Origin: VRUE01 sp963708115
GTDB lineage: Bacteria; Actinomycetota; Thermoleophilia; Solirubrobacterales; 70-9
Assembly: GCA_963708115.1 (NCBI GenBank)
Contig: CAVPRX010000001.1
Span: forward strand, 1,426,001 to 1,490,000
Length of the DNA stretch: 64,000 bases
Direction: 5' to 3'
Below are positions 20,563-29,507 of this stretch, one piece after another. A model generated the notes under the pieces. The model worked only from the letters and a program-made list of their open reading frames with translations. It was not told where the DNA came from and searched no databases. Position 1 is the first letter of the stretch; each line of letters begins with the position of its first letter. The position numbers were made by a program, and so were the translations under genes.

Positions 20563-21384
20563 CTACTCTGCCAGTGCCTCGAGGAGTGCCAGCCAGCCGG
20601 CCGGGCCGTCGACCTTCATGTCCGCCTCCTCGGCGATCTCCTGCGGACCCTCGTCGGAGACGACCCCGACGCAGACGGCGGTCTCCAGCTCGCCATTTTC
20701 AGACAGCTCGCGCAATCGCCGGAAGGCGTCGAGGTCGGTGCGGTCGTCGCCGGCGTAGACGGCTGCCGTCAGGCCATCGGTGGCAAGCAGCGCCGCCACC
20801 GCCGCATCCTTGCCGCCGCCGCCCGGCGGACGCAGCTCCAGGACCTTGCGCCCCCAACGCAGCTCTAAACCAGCTCGTCCTGCCTCCGCGGCGATCTCGT
20901 GTGCCCGCGCTTCGGCTGCCCGGTCGTCCACGGCGCCGCGCCAGTGCAGCGCCTGGATCGGGCCCTTGTCCTCGAGGCGCAGGCCGGCCTCGATCAGCGT
21001 TGCGGATCCCAGCCTGGAGATAAAGCCGGCCGCGTCCCCCTCCCGCCCCTGCAACGAGGGATCGAGGCGGGGCGCCTCATCGCCGGGGAGCAGCAGCTCA
21101 AGACCATGGTTCCCGGCGTATGCGATGCGATCGATGCCGACCAGCTGTCGCGCCTCCTCGGCCTGCCGGCCGGAGACGCATGCGACCAAGCCATAGCGCT
21201 CGCTCAGCTCGGCGAGAAGCTCGGATGCCCTCGCCGGCACAGCCGCCTGCTCGGGACGGGGGACGATCGGCGCCAGAGTTCCGTCGACGTCGGTGAGGAT
21301 CGCGGCGTGGGCGGGGTCGTCGCGAAGCCGCGCGAGCGGCCCGAGGCCCAGCCCGCGCTCCCCTCTGCCGGATTCGGGAGACAC
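20563..21384 (-). CDS. otsB: Trehalose-6-phosphate phosphatase
   Basis: About 273 residues. HAD-fold phosphatase releasing trehalose from trehalose-6-phosphate. Motif I is ILTDVDGTLAPI, motif II lies in VACVSGRQAEEA, and the OtsB-type GNHGLELL follows. Motif III/IV are around RWGRKVLELRPPGGGGKDAAV and YAGDDRTDLDAF. I placed the start at GTG 21384, the nearest start before the conserved core; the frame stays open to 21465, through the AH2 repeat. No otsA partner is in the window. Confidence 0.85.
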   Translation of the reverse strand: MSPESGRGERGLGLGPLARLRDDPAHAAILTDVDGTLAPIVPRPEQAAVPARASELLAELSERYGLVACVSGRQAEEARQLVGIDRIAYAGNHGLELLLPGDEAPRLDPSLQGREGDAAGFISRLGSATLIEAGLRLEDKGPIQALHWRGAVDDRAAEARAHEIAAEAGRAGLELRWGRKVLELRPPGGGGKDAAVAALLATDGLTAAVYAGDDRTDLDAFRRLRELSENGELETAVCVGVVSDEGPQEIAEEADMKVDGPAGWLALLEALAE

Positions 21385-21388
21385 GGCG

Positions 21389-21555
21389 CTAGTCCCCAGT
21401 CTCGCGACGTAAGACCGGAAATGACGGCCCCAGATCGCCGCCATACGGCGTCCTCGGTCGCCCAAATAGCGCTGCTATTCGGGCTTCCTGCGTCCTTGTC
21501 TGGCGACGCCTGGGTCTCGTCATTTCTCGGCCAACGTCACAAGACTGGGGACTAG
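21389..21555. repeat. Armed hairpin AH2 (loop family C)
   Basis: Outer arms 21389-21402 and 21542-21555 match perfectly over 14 bases (CTAGTCCCCAGTCT). Symmetric inner matches (ACGT, GAAATGAC) extend each arm to about 37 bases. The centre (about 21449-21498) carries the conserved family C unit with the palindrome arms AAATAGC/GCTATT, also found in AH3 and AH4. It fills the gap between otsB and the TauE-like gene. Confidence 0.85.
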
Positions 21556-21564
21556 TATCGCGCG

Positions 21565-21930
21565 ATGCCATCGGAGCGGACCCTGAAGCTCGCCACGATC
21601 GGCACCCTGGCCGGCATCTTCAGCGGCATCTTCGGGGTCGGCGGCGGCACCGTGATCGTGCCTTTGCTGGTCTTCTGGTTCGGCTACGGGGAGCGGCTGG
21701 CGACCGGCACCAGCCTCGGCGCGATCGTCCTGATCGGCCTGCTCGGCGCGATCGCCCAGGGCGGCTTCTACGGCAACGTCCATGTCGGCACCGGACTGCT
21801 GCTCTCGATTCCCGCGATCCTCGGCGTCCTCATCGGCACCGCGGTCCAGCAGCGGATACCGCAGCGGGCCGTTTCCCTGCTCTTCGCGGCCCTCCTCGTC
21901 GCTGTCGCAATCGAGCTGATCGTCAGATGA
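21565..21930 (+). CDS. Half-size TauE/SafE-family membrane protein (first half)
   Basis: 121 residues with about four membrane helices. The motif GIFSGIFGVGGGTVIVPLLV near the start and TGTSLGAIV identify one repeat of the TauE/SafE (TSUP) fold, whose usual members of about 250 residues contain two. The neighbouring gene overlapping by 4 bases (ATGA) supplies a second repeat, so the pair probably forms the complete anion/sulfur-compound exporter. Substrate not inferable. Confidence 0.8.
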   Translation: MPSERTLKLATIGTLAGIFSGIFGVGGGTVIVPLLVFWFGYGERLATGTSLGAIVLIGLLGAIAQGGFYGNVHVGTGLLLSIPAILGVLIGTAVQQRIPQRAVSLLFAALLVAVAIELIVR

Positions 21931-22300
21931 GCACGGACGTGCTCTTCGCCGTGCTGATCGCTGTTGCCGGCGGCCTCGCGGGTGGGCTGGTCGGCGTCGG
22001 TGGCGGCGTCCTCTTCGTTCCCGCGCTGACGATCTTCATCGGCCTCTCCCAGGTCGAGGGCGAGTCGACCTCGCTGCTGATGATCGTCATCGTCGCCCTG
22101 GTCGGCGCGGCCCGCCAGAACACCTACGGCAACCTCAACCTGCGCGACGCTCTGGTGATCGGGGTCCTATCCCCGCTCGGCGTCCTGATCGGGGTGGTCG
22201 TCGCCAACGAGGTCCCGCAGCGCGCGCTAGAACTGTCATTTGCCGCTTTGGCCATCTACATCGCTTACGGCCTCGTTCGTCGGGCGCTACGCTCAGTTAG
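21927..22300 (+). CDS. Half-size TauE/SafE-family membrane protein (second half), 3' end probably frameshifted
   Basis: Begins with ATG overlapping the previous stop. GGLAGGLVGVGGGVLFVPAL and EGESTSLLMIVIVALVG are the second TauE/SafE repeat; the natural end is expected just after IYIAYGLVRR. In the given sequence the frame runs on into the PAC2 gene without stopping. A one-base correction near 22285 would end it at the TAG 22298-22300, which overlaps the GTG of the PAC2 gene. The end coordinate is therefore inferred. Confidence 0.65.
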
Positions 22301-23172
22301 TGGATTCCCTCACCTGGCATGGGGATGTTCCCCAGCTTCGCTCTCCCGTCCTCGTCTGCGCCTTTCGTGGCTGGAACGACGCTGCCGGCGCCGCCTCGGC
22401 GGCCCTCGGCGCGGTGGCCGACTCCTTCGACGCCGATCCGATCGCCGAGATAGACCCCGAGGACTACTTCGACTTCCAGGCGACGCGGCCGACGATCGTG
22501 CTCTCCGAAGGGCAGACGCGCAGCATCGAGTGGCCGCAGAACGATCTGATCGCGATCCGCATCCCCGGCGCCGACCGCGATCTCGTCCTCTTCGACGGCA
22601 CCGAGCCCAACCTGCGCTGGCGCACCTTCTCGGAGACGATCGCGACCGCCGCCGACACGCTCGGGGTGGAGATGGTGATCACCCTGGGGGCGCTGGTCGC
22701 CGAGGTCTCCCACACCCTGCCGGTGCCGATCACCGGCCTCGCCTCCGACGAGCAGCTGGTCGAAGAGCTCGACTTGCAGCGCTCCAGCTACGAGGGCCCG
22801 ACCGGGATCGTCGGCGTCGTCCACGACTGCTGCCGCCAGATCGGCATGACCTCGGCGTCGCTGTGGGCGGCGGTGCCGCACTACGTCGCCGCGGTGCCCA
22901 ACCCAAAGGCGGCGCTGGCCCTGTTGCGCCGGCTCGAGGGTTTGACCGGGATCGCCGTCGACGCGACCGAGCTGGAGGAGGAAACGGCGAGCTACGAGGA
23001 GCAGATCGGCCGTGCCGTCGCCGCCAATCCGGAAATCGCCGAACTGGTCGAGCGGATCGAGGCGGAGCAGGCCGAGCAGCTCGGCGAGGAGGGCGAGGAC
23101 CTACCCTCCGCCGACACGATCGCCCGCGAGTTCCAGCAGTTCTTGCAGCAGCGACGCGGCGAGTCGAGCTAG
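22300..23172 (+). CDS. PAC2 family protein
   Basis: About 290 residues from GTG 22300. RSPVLVCAFRGWNDAAGAAS at the start, IAEIDPEDYFDFQATRPTI, the EPNLRW turn and ITLGALVAEVSHTLPVPITG are typical of the actinobacterial PAC2 (proteasome assembly chaperone 2-like) family. The C-terminus is a glutamate-rich helix (ELEEETASYEEQIG ... EAEQAEQLGEEGED). Members are often proteasome-linked in Actinobacteria, but no proteasome gene is in this window. The start codon overlaps the inferred stop of the TauE-like gene. It converges with the helicase gene 4 bases away. Confidence 0.8.
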   Translation: MDSLTWHGDVPQLRSPVLVCAFRGWNDAAGAASAALGAVADSFDADPIAEIDPEDYFDFQATRPTIVLSEGQTRSIEWPQNDLIAIRIPGADRDLVLFDGTEPNLRWRTFSETIATAADTLGVEMVITLGALVAEVSHTLPVPITGLASDEQLVEELDLQRSSYEGPTGIVGVVHDCCRQIGMTSASLWAAVPHYVAAVPNPKAALALLRRLEGLTGIAVDATELEEETASYEEQIGRAVAANPEIAELVERIEAEQAEQLGEEGEDLPSADTIAREFQQFLQQRRGESS

Positions 23173-23176
23173 CTGC

Positions 23177-26049
23177 TCAGCTCTCCGCTGCCGGGCAGAT
23201 CAGCTTGTAGTCGCACCAGCCGCACACGGTCGGCGAGGGGCGCGGCTCGAAATCCTGCCCGAGAACGCCCTCGCCGACCTGGAAGACGGTCCGCTCGACC
23301 CGTTCGGCGTCGTCGGGCCTGACCGGCGCGGCCACCTTGTCGGCGTCGAGCACGTAGTAGTAGCTGCCGGTGTTGGCGTCCAGATCCCAGGCCTCGCCGG
23401 CGGCGAGCCGGTAGAGGGAGAGCTGCAGGTCGCTCTCCAGGGCCGCTTCGCTCTTGCGCTCGCCGGTCTTGTAGTCGATCAGCTCGTGGCTGCCGTCGGG
23501 CAGGCGGTCGACCCGGTCGACCCGGCCCCGCACGTGGTGCTCGCCGATGCGGAAGTCGAACTTGCGCTCCAGCCATACTGGCTCGCCGTCGGACTCCCGC
23601 TCGCGCTCCCAGTAGAGGCGCATCGCCTCCCGAGCCCGGTCGCGGAACTGCAGCTCGTCGTCGCTGCTGCCGAAGCCGGTGCGCCGCCAGCCCGCCTCGA
23701 AGAGGCCGATCAGGCGCCGCAGCCCCTCCTCGCTGCCCTGGTCCTCTCCTTCCTTGTGGAAGCGCTCGAGGACGTTGTGGATGAGGATTCCGAAGCGCTG
23801 GTTGATCGTCGGCTCCTGGGGGATGCCGAAGACCCGCCGGAACTTGTACTTCAGCGGGCAGGTGAGGTAGAGGTCGAGGTCGGAGGCGGAGAGGCTGAGC
23901 GCGCCGTCGCCCCGGCGCGGCAGGAACGCCTCCAAGGATGGCTCCTGGCGAGCGCGCGATCAGCTTGCGCCGGCCCTCCCGCTCCCGCTCGGAGCCGAGC
24001 AGGTAAGAGTCGAGCGAGGAGGCGTCGAGCTCGGCCTGCTGCTCGGGGGTCGCGACCTGGCGCAGCAATCCGTTGACCGCCTCGATCGCCTCCTCCGTCG
24101 CCTCGTCGCCGGGCCGCTGGGCGAGCGCCGCCAGCTTGAGCAGCTCCAGGTAGCGGGCGATCGCCCGGTTGACGTCGACCGCGGTATCCAGCCGTGGCTC
24201 CGAGAGCTCCCGGCCCGCTTTCCAGGAGGCCTCCAGCATCTCCTCGCGCAGCATCCGGTAGGTCGCGTGCAGGCCCTCGGCGGGGCCAAACAGCTCCTCG
24301 GCGTGGGGCTCCTCCTCGGCACCCCGCTTCGCCAGCTCCGCGACGTAGAACTCCGAGGGGCGGCTCTCGCCGTCGTCCCCGCGCTCGACCCGCGCGAAGA
24401 CGAGCCCCGTACGGGCCGGCCGGCCGATCCGCTCGGCTCCGGCCGCTCGCTCCAGCCCGAGGACGAAGACGTGCTCGAACTCCATTCCCTTGACGGCATG
24501 GCGGGCGTGGCCCTGGACGGCGCCTGGGGCCGGTGGCTCGACGACGCCGGCCGGCTCGACCCCCGCATCGGCGACGGCGCTGAGGTGGCGGACGAAGTCA
24601 CGCGTGGACCCGTTGGGCTCGCGGCGCGCCCAGGCTGCGGCGAGCTCGGCCAGGCGGGAGAGGCCGAGGAGGCGCTCGGCGACCTCTGGCTGAGCAGCGA
24701 AGAGCCGCTGGCGGCGCAGGCCGACGGCCTCGATCAGTCGCCTTACGAAGACGTCGGCACGGCGCTCCTCCAGCGCCGCCGAGGCCACCCCGTAGAGCTT
24801 GAGGAAGGACTGGATCCGCTCGCGTGCCTCGGGCGGGATCTGTGGGCTCTCGAGCGCCGCCTCGCAGCCCGAGACGAGGTCGAGCTTGCGGCGCCGAGCG
24901 ATCGTCGTCAACCGCGCCAGGTCGGCCGAGCGCAGCTCAACCGGCGGCCGGGTCAGCGCCCGCGCTGCCGCCGCCGAGTCGCCGGGGTCGGCAAGAACGC
25001 GCAGCCAGGCGATCGCGTCGCGTACCTCAGGGCGCTGGAAGAGGGCGGCGGGTCCGGAGAGGTGAAAGGGGACGCCACGCTCTTCCATCGCGGCTGCAAC
25101 TGGTCCGCCCCGGGCCGGATCGTCAACCAGGACGCAAATCGCTTGCCGGCGCGATTCCCTGTGCGATCAAGTGCTCAGCCTCGCGTGCAACCGCCTGTGC
25201 TTGGGCGCGTTCGTTGGTGCAGGACCAGAAATGGGTCGGGGGATCTCGGAACTGGCAGGTGAGCTCGACCGTGGGCGCGGAAAAACCCAGCACCCAGTCG
25301 GATGCCCCCTTCCCCTCGCCTCCTCCGTCCAAGGCGTATAGCTGGTTCGGGTTGTCTTCCCGCAGCGTCGCGAGGATTGCCCTCTGGGCCGGGGTCGTGT
25401 CCTCGAGCTCGTCGACCATCAGGTACTCGAAGCGGTGGGCGACCTGCGCACGGATGTCGGGGTGCTCTCTGAGGAGCTTGTTGAGGGTGAGGTAGACGTC
25501 GCCGCGGTCGAGGCTGCAGGTGCCGGCGAGGATCCGGTCATGGGCCGCGATCAGCTCCGCCAGCTCGGGGTCGGGAAGGTCGGAGCCGGCCTTGACCTCA
25601 TCGATTTGATCGAGCAGGCGGGCGAGCAGGCCCGCCGGGTTGCCGCGGATCTCGTGGCCTCGTAAGGGGAGCTCGTCGAGGCGGTCGAGCAGCATCGCCA
25701 GCCTCTCGGCCGGGCCGAGGATGTCGAAGAAGGGATCAAGGCCGGCCGCGGTCGAGTGATCGCGAAGAAGCCGTTCGCCGAGCTGTTCCCAGGTGCCGAT
25801 CCAGAGCTCCTCCAGCGGCCTGTCGAGCAGCTCCTCGACCCGCTCGCGCATCCGCTGCGCGGTGGCACGGGTCGTGGCCAGGACCATGATTCGCTCCGGC
25901 CCAGTCCCCTCCGCGGCCAGGCTCTCGACTCGGCGGGCCAGGACCTCGGTCTTGCCGGTCCCCGCCTCGCCGATCAGCAGGAGTGGGCCGGAGCGGTGGC
26001 GGATCGCGCGCTCCTGGGGCTCGGCGAGGGCCAGTGCCGCGTCAGTCAA
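23177..26049 (-). CDS. UvrD-like helicase with C-terminal PD-(D/E)XK nuclease (AdnA/PcrA-like), two frameshifts in this sequence
   Basis: Three frame segments make one protein: 26049 to about 25140, to about 23945, then to 23177. Removing one base at each break gives 957 codons. Order: Walker A GEAGTGKTEVLARR, helicase core (TTRATAQRMRERVEELL, MVDELEDTTPAQRAI with a DELE-type Walker B), UvrD C-terminal region (MEERGVPFHLSGPAAL, AVKGMEFEHVFVLGLE). A RecB/AddB-type nuclease domain follows at the end (CPLKYKF, LIDYKTGE, CGWCDYKLICP), whose four cysteines match the Fe-S site of AddB/AdnAB. TTG start at 26049. Role: DNA end processing/recombination repair. The breaks are probably sequence errors. 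Confidence 0.8.
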
Positions 26050-26133
26050 CGTTCATCCCGTTCTGGCGGCTGCACAGCATGATCCAACGCTACCGGGACG
26101 GCCACGCCGAGTGGCCTCCATAGGATGCGAGCG

Positions 26134-26958
26134 ATGGATGTCTTCTCCGCAGACTGGCCGGGAATCTGCCGCCGCATCGTCGCCGCGCAGCAACGCCTGT
26201 TCGAGCAGACCCCCGGGCGCGAGGCCCGCACCGAGTACGAGGGGGTGGGAGAGGGCGGCGATCGCAGCCTCGTCATCGACCGCCGCTGTGAGGACGTGGT
26301 CTTCGCCGAGCTGGAGCAGCTGGCGGGGGCTGGGGCATCGTTCGTGGCGGTCTCCGAGGAGCGTGGCGAGGTTGTCTTCGGCGATGGGGGGCCGGCCCGG
26401 GTCGTGATCGATCCGATCGACGGCTCACTCAACGCCCGTCGCACGCTTCCCTCGCACAGCCTCAGCATCGCCGTGGCGTCCGGGTCCTCGATGGCCGACG
26501 TCGAGTTCGGCTACGTCTATGACTTCGGTGCCGGCGAGGCCTTCGCGGCCGCCAGGGGAGAGGGGGCGACTCTCGGCGATAGCCAGATCGAGGTCGCTGC
26601 CGAGACCGAGAAGCTGGAGCTGCTCGGGATCGAGTCGGCCGAGCCGGGACGTCTGCAGCCGGTGGTTGCGGCGCTCGATGGAAGTGTCTACCGGTTGCGG
26701 GTGATCGGTTCGATCGCGATCACCGCTGCCTATGTCGCCGCCGGGCGGCTTGACGGAATGCTCAGCTTGCGACCCTGCCGTTCGGTTGACGCCGCCGCTG
26801 CGCAACTGATCCTTCGCGAGGCGGGCGGTTTCGTGGCCTTCGGTGAGTTGGCGCTGGGCGAGGCGGACCTTGGCCTCGATGCCCGCTACCCGATCGCCGG
26901 GGCAGCAGGGGAGCGGGGTATGGGGGTAATTCGTAACGCATCGAGGGAGCCGGTTTAG
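26134..26958 (+). CDS. Inositol monophosphatase-family phosphatase
   Basis: About 274 residues. The metal-binding motif is VVIDPIDGSLNARRTLPS (DPIDGS in place of DPIDGT), with an upstream acidic SEERGEVVFGDGGP (EE motif) and a C-terminal motif around RSVDAAAAQLILREAGG, where the usual WD is RSVD. It could act on inositol phosphates, fructose-1,6-bisphosphate or a nucleotide; sequence alone does not decide. Start ATG 26134 has AGGA 8 bases before it; ATG 26125 is an alternative. Divergent from the helicase gene. Confidence 0.78.
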   Translation: MDVFSADWPGICRRIVAAQQRLFEQTPGREARTEYEGVGEGGDRSLVIDRRCEDVVFAELEQLAGAGASFVAVSEERGEVVFGDGGPARVVIDPIDGSLNARRTLPSHSLSIAVASGSSMADVEFGYVYDFGAGEAFAAARGEGATLGDSQIEVAAETEKLELLGIESAEPGRLQPVVAALDGSVYRLRVIGSIAITAAYVAAGRLDGMLSLRPCRSVDAAAAQLILREAGGFVAFGELALGEADLGLDARYPIAGAAGERGMGVIRNASREPV

Positions 26959-26985
26959 AACAGGTGTTCGGAAGAACGTATGTTC
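26958..26985 (+). promoter_or_regulatory. Two tandem LexA (SOS) boxes
   Basis: GAACAGGTGTTC (26958-26969) and GAACGTATGTTC (26974-26985) both fit the Gram-positive LexA box GAAC-N4-GTTC, 4 bases apart. TACACT follows as a possible -10. The next gene begins at 27040, so the boxes probably control it. Confidence 0.7.
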
Positions 26986-27039
26986 GCTACACTCGCGAAC
27001 TCCCCACGCCCCAAAACCACCCCGAAGGGATGATCTTCA

Positions 27040-27510
27040 TTGGCAACCAAAGCCACTAAAGCAAGCAGCAAAAGCTCTAAACCGAAATCGCAGGCGAAAA
27101 GCACCACCACCCCCGCCTCGTCCCGCGTCGAGCAGGCTCGCGCCGCGGCCCAAAGTGCCGTCGACGTGCCGGTCGGTGCCGTGCTCGAGGTCAGCGACCG
27201 CGTCGCCGAGTTGGTCGAGCCTTTCAGCGGCCGCACGGCGGCCCAGAAACAGCTCAAGTCCTACGGCACGCAGCTGCGGCGCACCGTCAAGCGCAGCGAG
27301 CGTCGCGGCGCCACCGCCCGTCGCAAGGCGGCTACCGAAGCGCGCAAAACCCGCAACAAAGTCGAGCGCGAGGCACGCAAGCGGCAGCGCCGGGTCGAGA
27401 CGACCCTGAAGCGCAACCGCACCGAGGTCGAGCAGCGCGTCCGCAAAGCAATCGAGGTCCCGACCTCGCGTGCGCAGAGCCTGGTCGACCAGGTCGCGGC
27501 TCTCCGCTAG
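27040..27510 (+). CDS. Lys/Arg-rich, histone-like or coiled-coil DNA-associated protein
   Basis: 156 residues from TTG 27040, extremely basic. The N-terminus (about 1-30) is a disordered Lys/Ser/Thr/Ala tail. Residues 31-65 form a more ordinary helix (AAAQSAVDVPVGAVLEVSDR). The rest is a long helix rich in Arg/Lys/Glu heptads (RKAATEARKTRNKVEREARK). It resembles histone H1-like or heparin-binding-haemagglutinin-like proteins. Two LexA boxes lie 55 bases upstream, suggesting DNA-damage induction. A role in compacting or protecting DNA is inference. Confidence 0.7.
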   Translation: MATKATKASSKSSKPKSQAKSTTTPASSRVEQARAAAQSAVDVPVGAVLEVSDRVAELVEPFSGRTAAQKQLKSYGTQLRRTVKRSERRGATARRKAATEARKTRNKVEREARKRQRRVETTLKRNRTEVEQRVRKAIEVPTSRAQSLVDQVAALR

Positions 27511-27521
27511 CGGCCCTCGCC

Positions 27522-29507
27522 TCAGCGTCCCCTTATGAGGACTGGCCGTGAGCCCCCCGGCTCATACGGCCAGTCCTCTTGCGCGGGCGCGTAAGCGCGG
27601 AATTGGAAGCGGGCGCCACGGCTGTCGTCATCGCTGAAGCGGTAGGCGTAGCGAAAGCGACCGTGGCGGTCTGTCTGGACCGTGCGGAACTCGGCCCAGG
27701 GCAGACCCGGCAGCCTGAACTGCAACTCGATCGATCTGCCGCCGGCCGGGATCTCGCCCGGGGCGGCTACCAATCGCCCGCGAAAGATCAGCGGCGCTCC
27801 ACCGACCGTGGCGACGCCCGCTGAAGCCTCCAGGTGCACCCGGCTGCGCACCCCGAGCTCAAGCGTGTGTGCAGTCGAGCGGGCCAGGGTCGGGCTGCCC
27901 TCGAAGCCGATCGAGAGCGTCCGGCTCGGTCCGGGGTCGGTGCGGATCGAGATCGTTCCGTCAGGGGCGGTCGTCACCGTCGATGCTCGGGAAGCTGGAT
28001 GCGCGCCCGCAGCGAAGCGCTCCACCACCCGTACGGGCATCCCGCCGAGGGTTGAGTTCCGGCCGGTGATGAGCCGGCCACTGAGAAGAACGCGGCGGCC
28101 GTAGGGAACCGTTCGCAACAAGCCGTGCCGGCGGAAGCCGATACGCAGGGTCGTCGGCGCCTTGAGCGGATTCGAGAGCACCATCGGGCCACCATTCAGC
28201 CGGCGGGTCGTGGCGGTGACATTGCCCGCGGCGTCGTATGCGGTCGCCCGGAACTCGTAATTGCCGGTCGGGAATGCGTCGGAATCCCAGTGGGCACGCA
28301 GTTCACCCTGGCCCCCGGGTGCGGCCGGGAGCGTCTCGAAGCGGTCGCCGGAGCCGGCCCTGCGTATGCCGATCGAGCTCCGTGAGGGATCGGGCCCCGC
28401 GAGGCGGTCGCCAATTCGCACCCGCAGCAGCTCGGGGTCGCGGGGGTCCTCGGCGTTGGCGAAGGCGACGTCGGGGGGCGTTCGGTCGATCCACACGGAA
28501 GCGGTCCGCGGTGGGCGGTCGGTAATGCCATTGGTCGTGGCGCCATCGTTGACGTTGCCCGCCTGGTCGCGGGCGTAATAGGCGATCCTGTGTACGCCCT
28601 CGTCCACCACGCTGGTACCGACGGTCCCACCCAGCCCGACTGAAGGCGCACCCCCGTCCACCTGGATCGCCGTGAACGGGGCGGGTCCCGGTCCTCCGCC
28701 GCGCGCCATCCCAGAGCCTGCGTCGGTGGCGCTCGCCGTCAGCTGCACGGTCCGGTTCGTCCAACCGGGCGGTAGGCCGGCCAGCTGGGTGATTGGGTCG
28801 GTGGTGTCGGCGCGGAGCACGGTCCCTCCGCCTGTGGCGGACTTCATCCCCGAGCCAGAGACGGCGACCGCATGGAGGTAGCTGATCCCCTCCGGCAGGG
28901 TCCCGATCGCCAGCTCGTCGTCTTCGATGCCGCCGCGCAGCGTCGTCTCGGCGTCGCTACAGCGGTCGGGTGCGGCGCAGGCACTTCCACCAGATGCCGC
29001 GTCGATCGCGACCGCGTAGCCACGAATTCCCGAGATTGGCAGCGGACCGGATGGGTGGCCGAGGTGGACGCGGAGGGGGAAGGCGGTACGGCCGATCCAA
29101 CCGGCGACGGGCTGGGGCTGGCTCGCGGTGGGTCTGACGTTGTCGAAGCGCAGCGGCACGCTTGCCGCTGGGCCCTGCTCGCCCCCGACGTCCTCGAACC
29201 AGACTTCGGCGCTGTAGGCGCCGGGTGTCGCGGGGACGATCAGGGGCCTGATCCCGTCACTGGTCCGGCCGAGCTGCCCTTCCTCGATCGTCGCACCCTG
29301 CGGATTGCGAACCCGGTAGTTGGTCGCGGTAAGCGCCGGGCTGGCCGGCGCCGGGCTGGTCCAGTCGAGCGAGAAGTGGTTCTCCGGGTGCCAGACGTCA
29401 GTCCCGCCGACGACCCGGAGGTCCGCCGGGCGCGGAGGGCTCGCGAAGGCAGGGCTGGTCATGTTCGCCAGCAGGGCAAGCCCCGCGACGACGATCCAGC
29501 GCGTCAT
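27522..29507 (-). CDS. Secreted multi-domain Ig-like protein
   Basis: 661 residues with a signal peptide (1-22, ANMTSPAFAS). Several Ig-like/fibronectin-type beta domains follow: GAYSAEVWFEDVGGEQGP, WTNRTVQLTASATDAGSGMA, EGVHRIAYYARDQAGNVND, PTGNYEFRATAYDAAGNVT and two C-terminal modules. The YxARDxAGN and ATAxDAAGN motifs are typical of bacterial Big-type extracellular repeats. The ATG overlaps the stop of the sigma-factor gene by 4 bases, so it is translated together with that regulator and is probably its dedicated surface target or sensor. No sortase signal or anchor helix is visible. Confidence 0.72.
   Translation of the reverse strand: MTRWIVVAGLALLANMTSPAFASPPRPADLRVVGGTDVWHPENHFSLDWTSPAPASPALTATNYRVRNPQGATIEEGQLGRTSDGIRPLIVPATPGAYSAEVWFEDVGGEQGPAASVPLRFDNVRPTASQPQPVAGWIGRTAFPLRVHLGHPSGPLPISGIRGYAVAIDAASGGSACAAPDRCSDAETTLRGGIEDDELAIGTLPEGISYLHAVAVSGSGMKSATGGGTVLRADTTDPITQLAGLPPGWTNRTVQLTASATDAGSGMARGGGPGPAPFTAIQVDGGAPSVGLGGTVGTSVVDEGVHRIAYYARDQAGNVNDGATTNGITDRPPRTASVWIDRTPPDVAFANAEDPRDPELLRVRIGDRLAGPDPSRSSIGIRRAGSGDRFETLPAAPGGQGELRAHWDSDAFPTGNYEFRATAYDAAGNVTATTRRLNGGPMVLSNPLKAPTTLRIGFRRHGLLRTVPYGRRVLLSGRLITGRNSTLGGMPVRVVERFAAGAHPASRASTVTTAPDGTISIRTDPGPSRTLSIGFEGSPTLARSTAHTLELGVRSRVHLEASAGVATVGGAPLIFRGRLVAAPGEIPAGGRSIELQFRLPGLPWAEFRTVQTDRHGRFRYAYRFSDDDSRGARFQFRAYAPAQEDWPYEPGGSRPVLIRGR
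27537..27578. terminator. Bidirectional hairpin terminator between convergent genes
   Basis: Arms 27537-27553 and 27560-27578 (GAGGACTGGCCGT / ACGGCCAGTCCTC plus GAGC/GCTC) form a strong stem with a CCCCCG loop, located between the convergent ends at 27510 and 27522. The minus-strand gene's last codons lie inside it. Confidence 0.75.
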
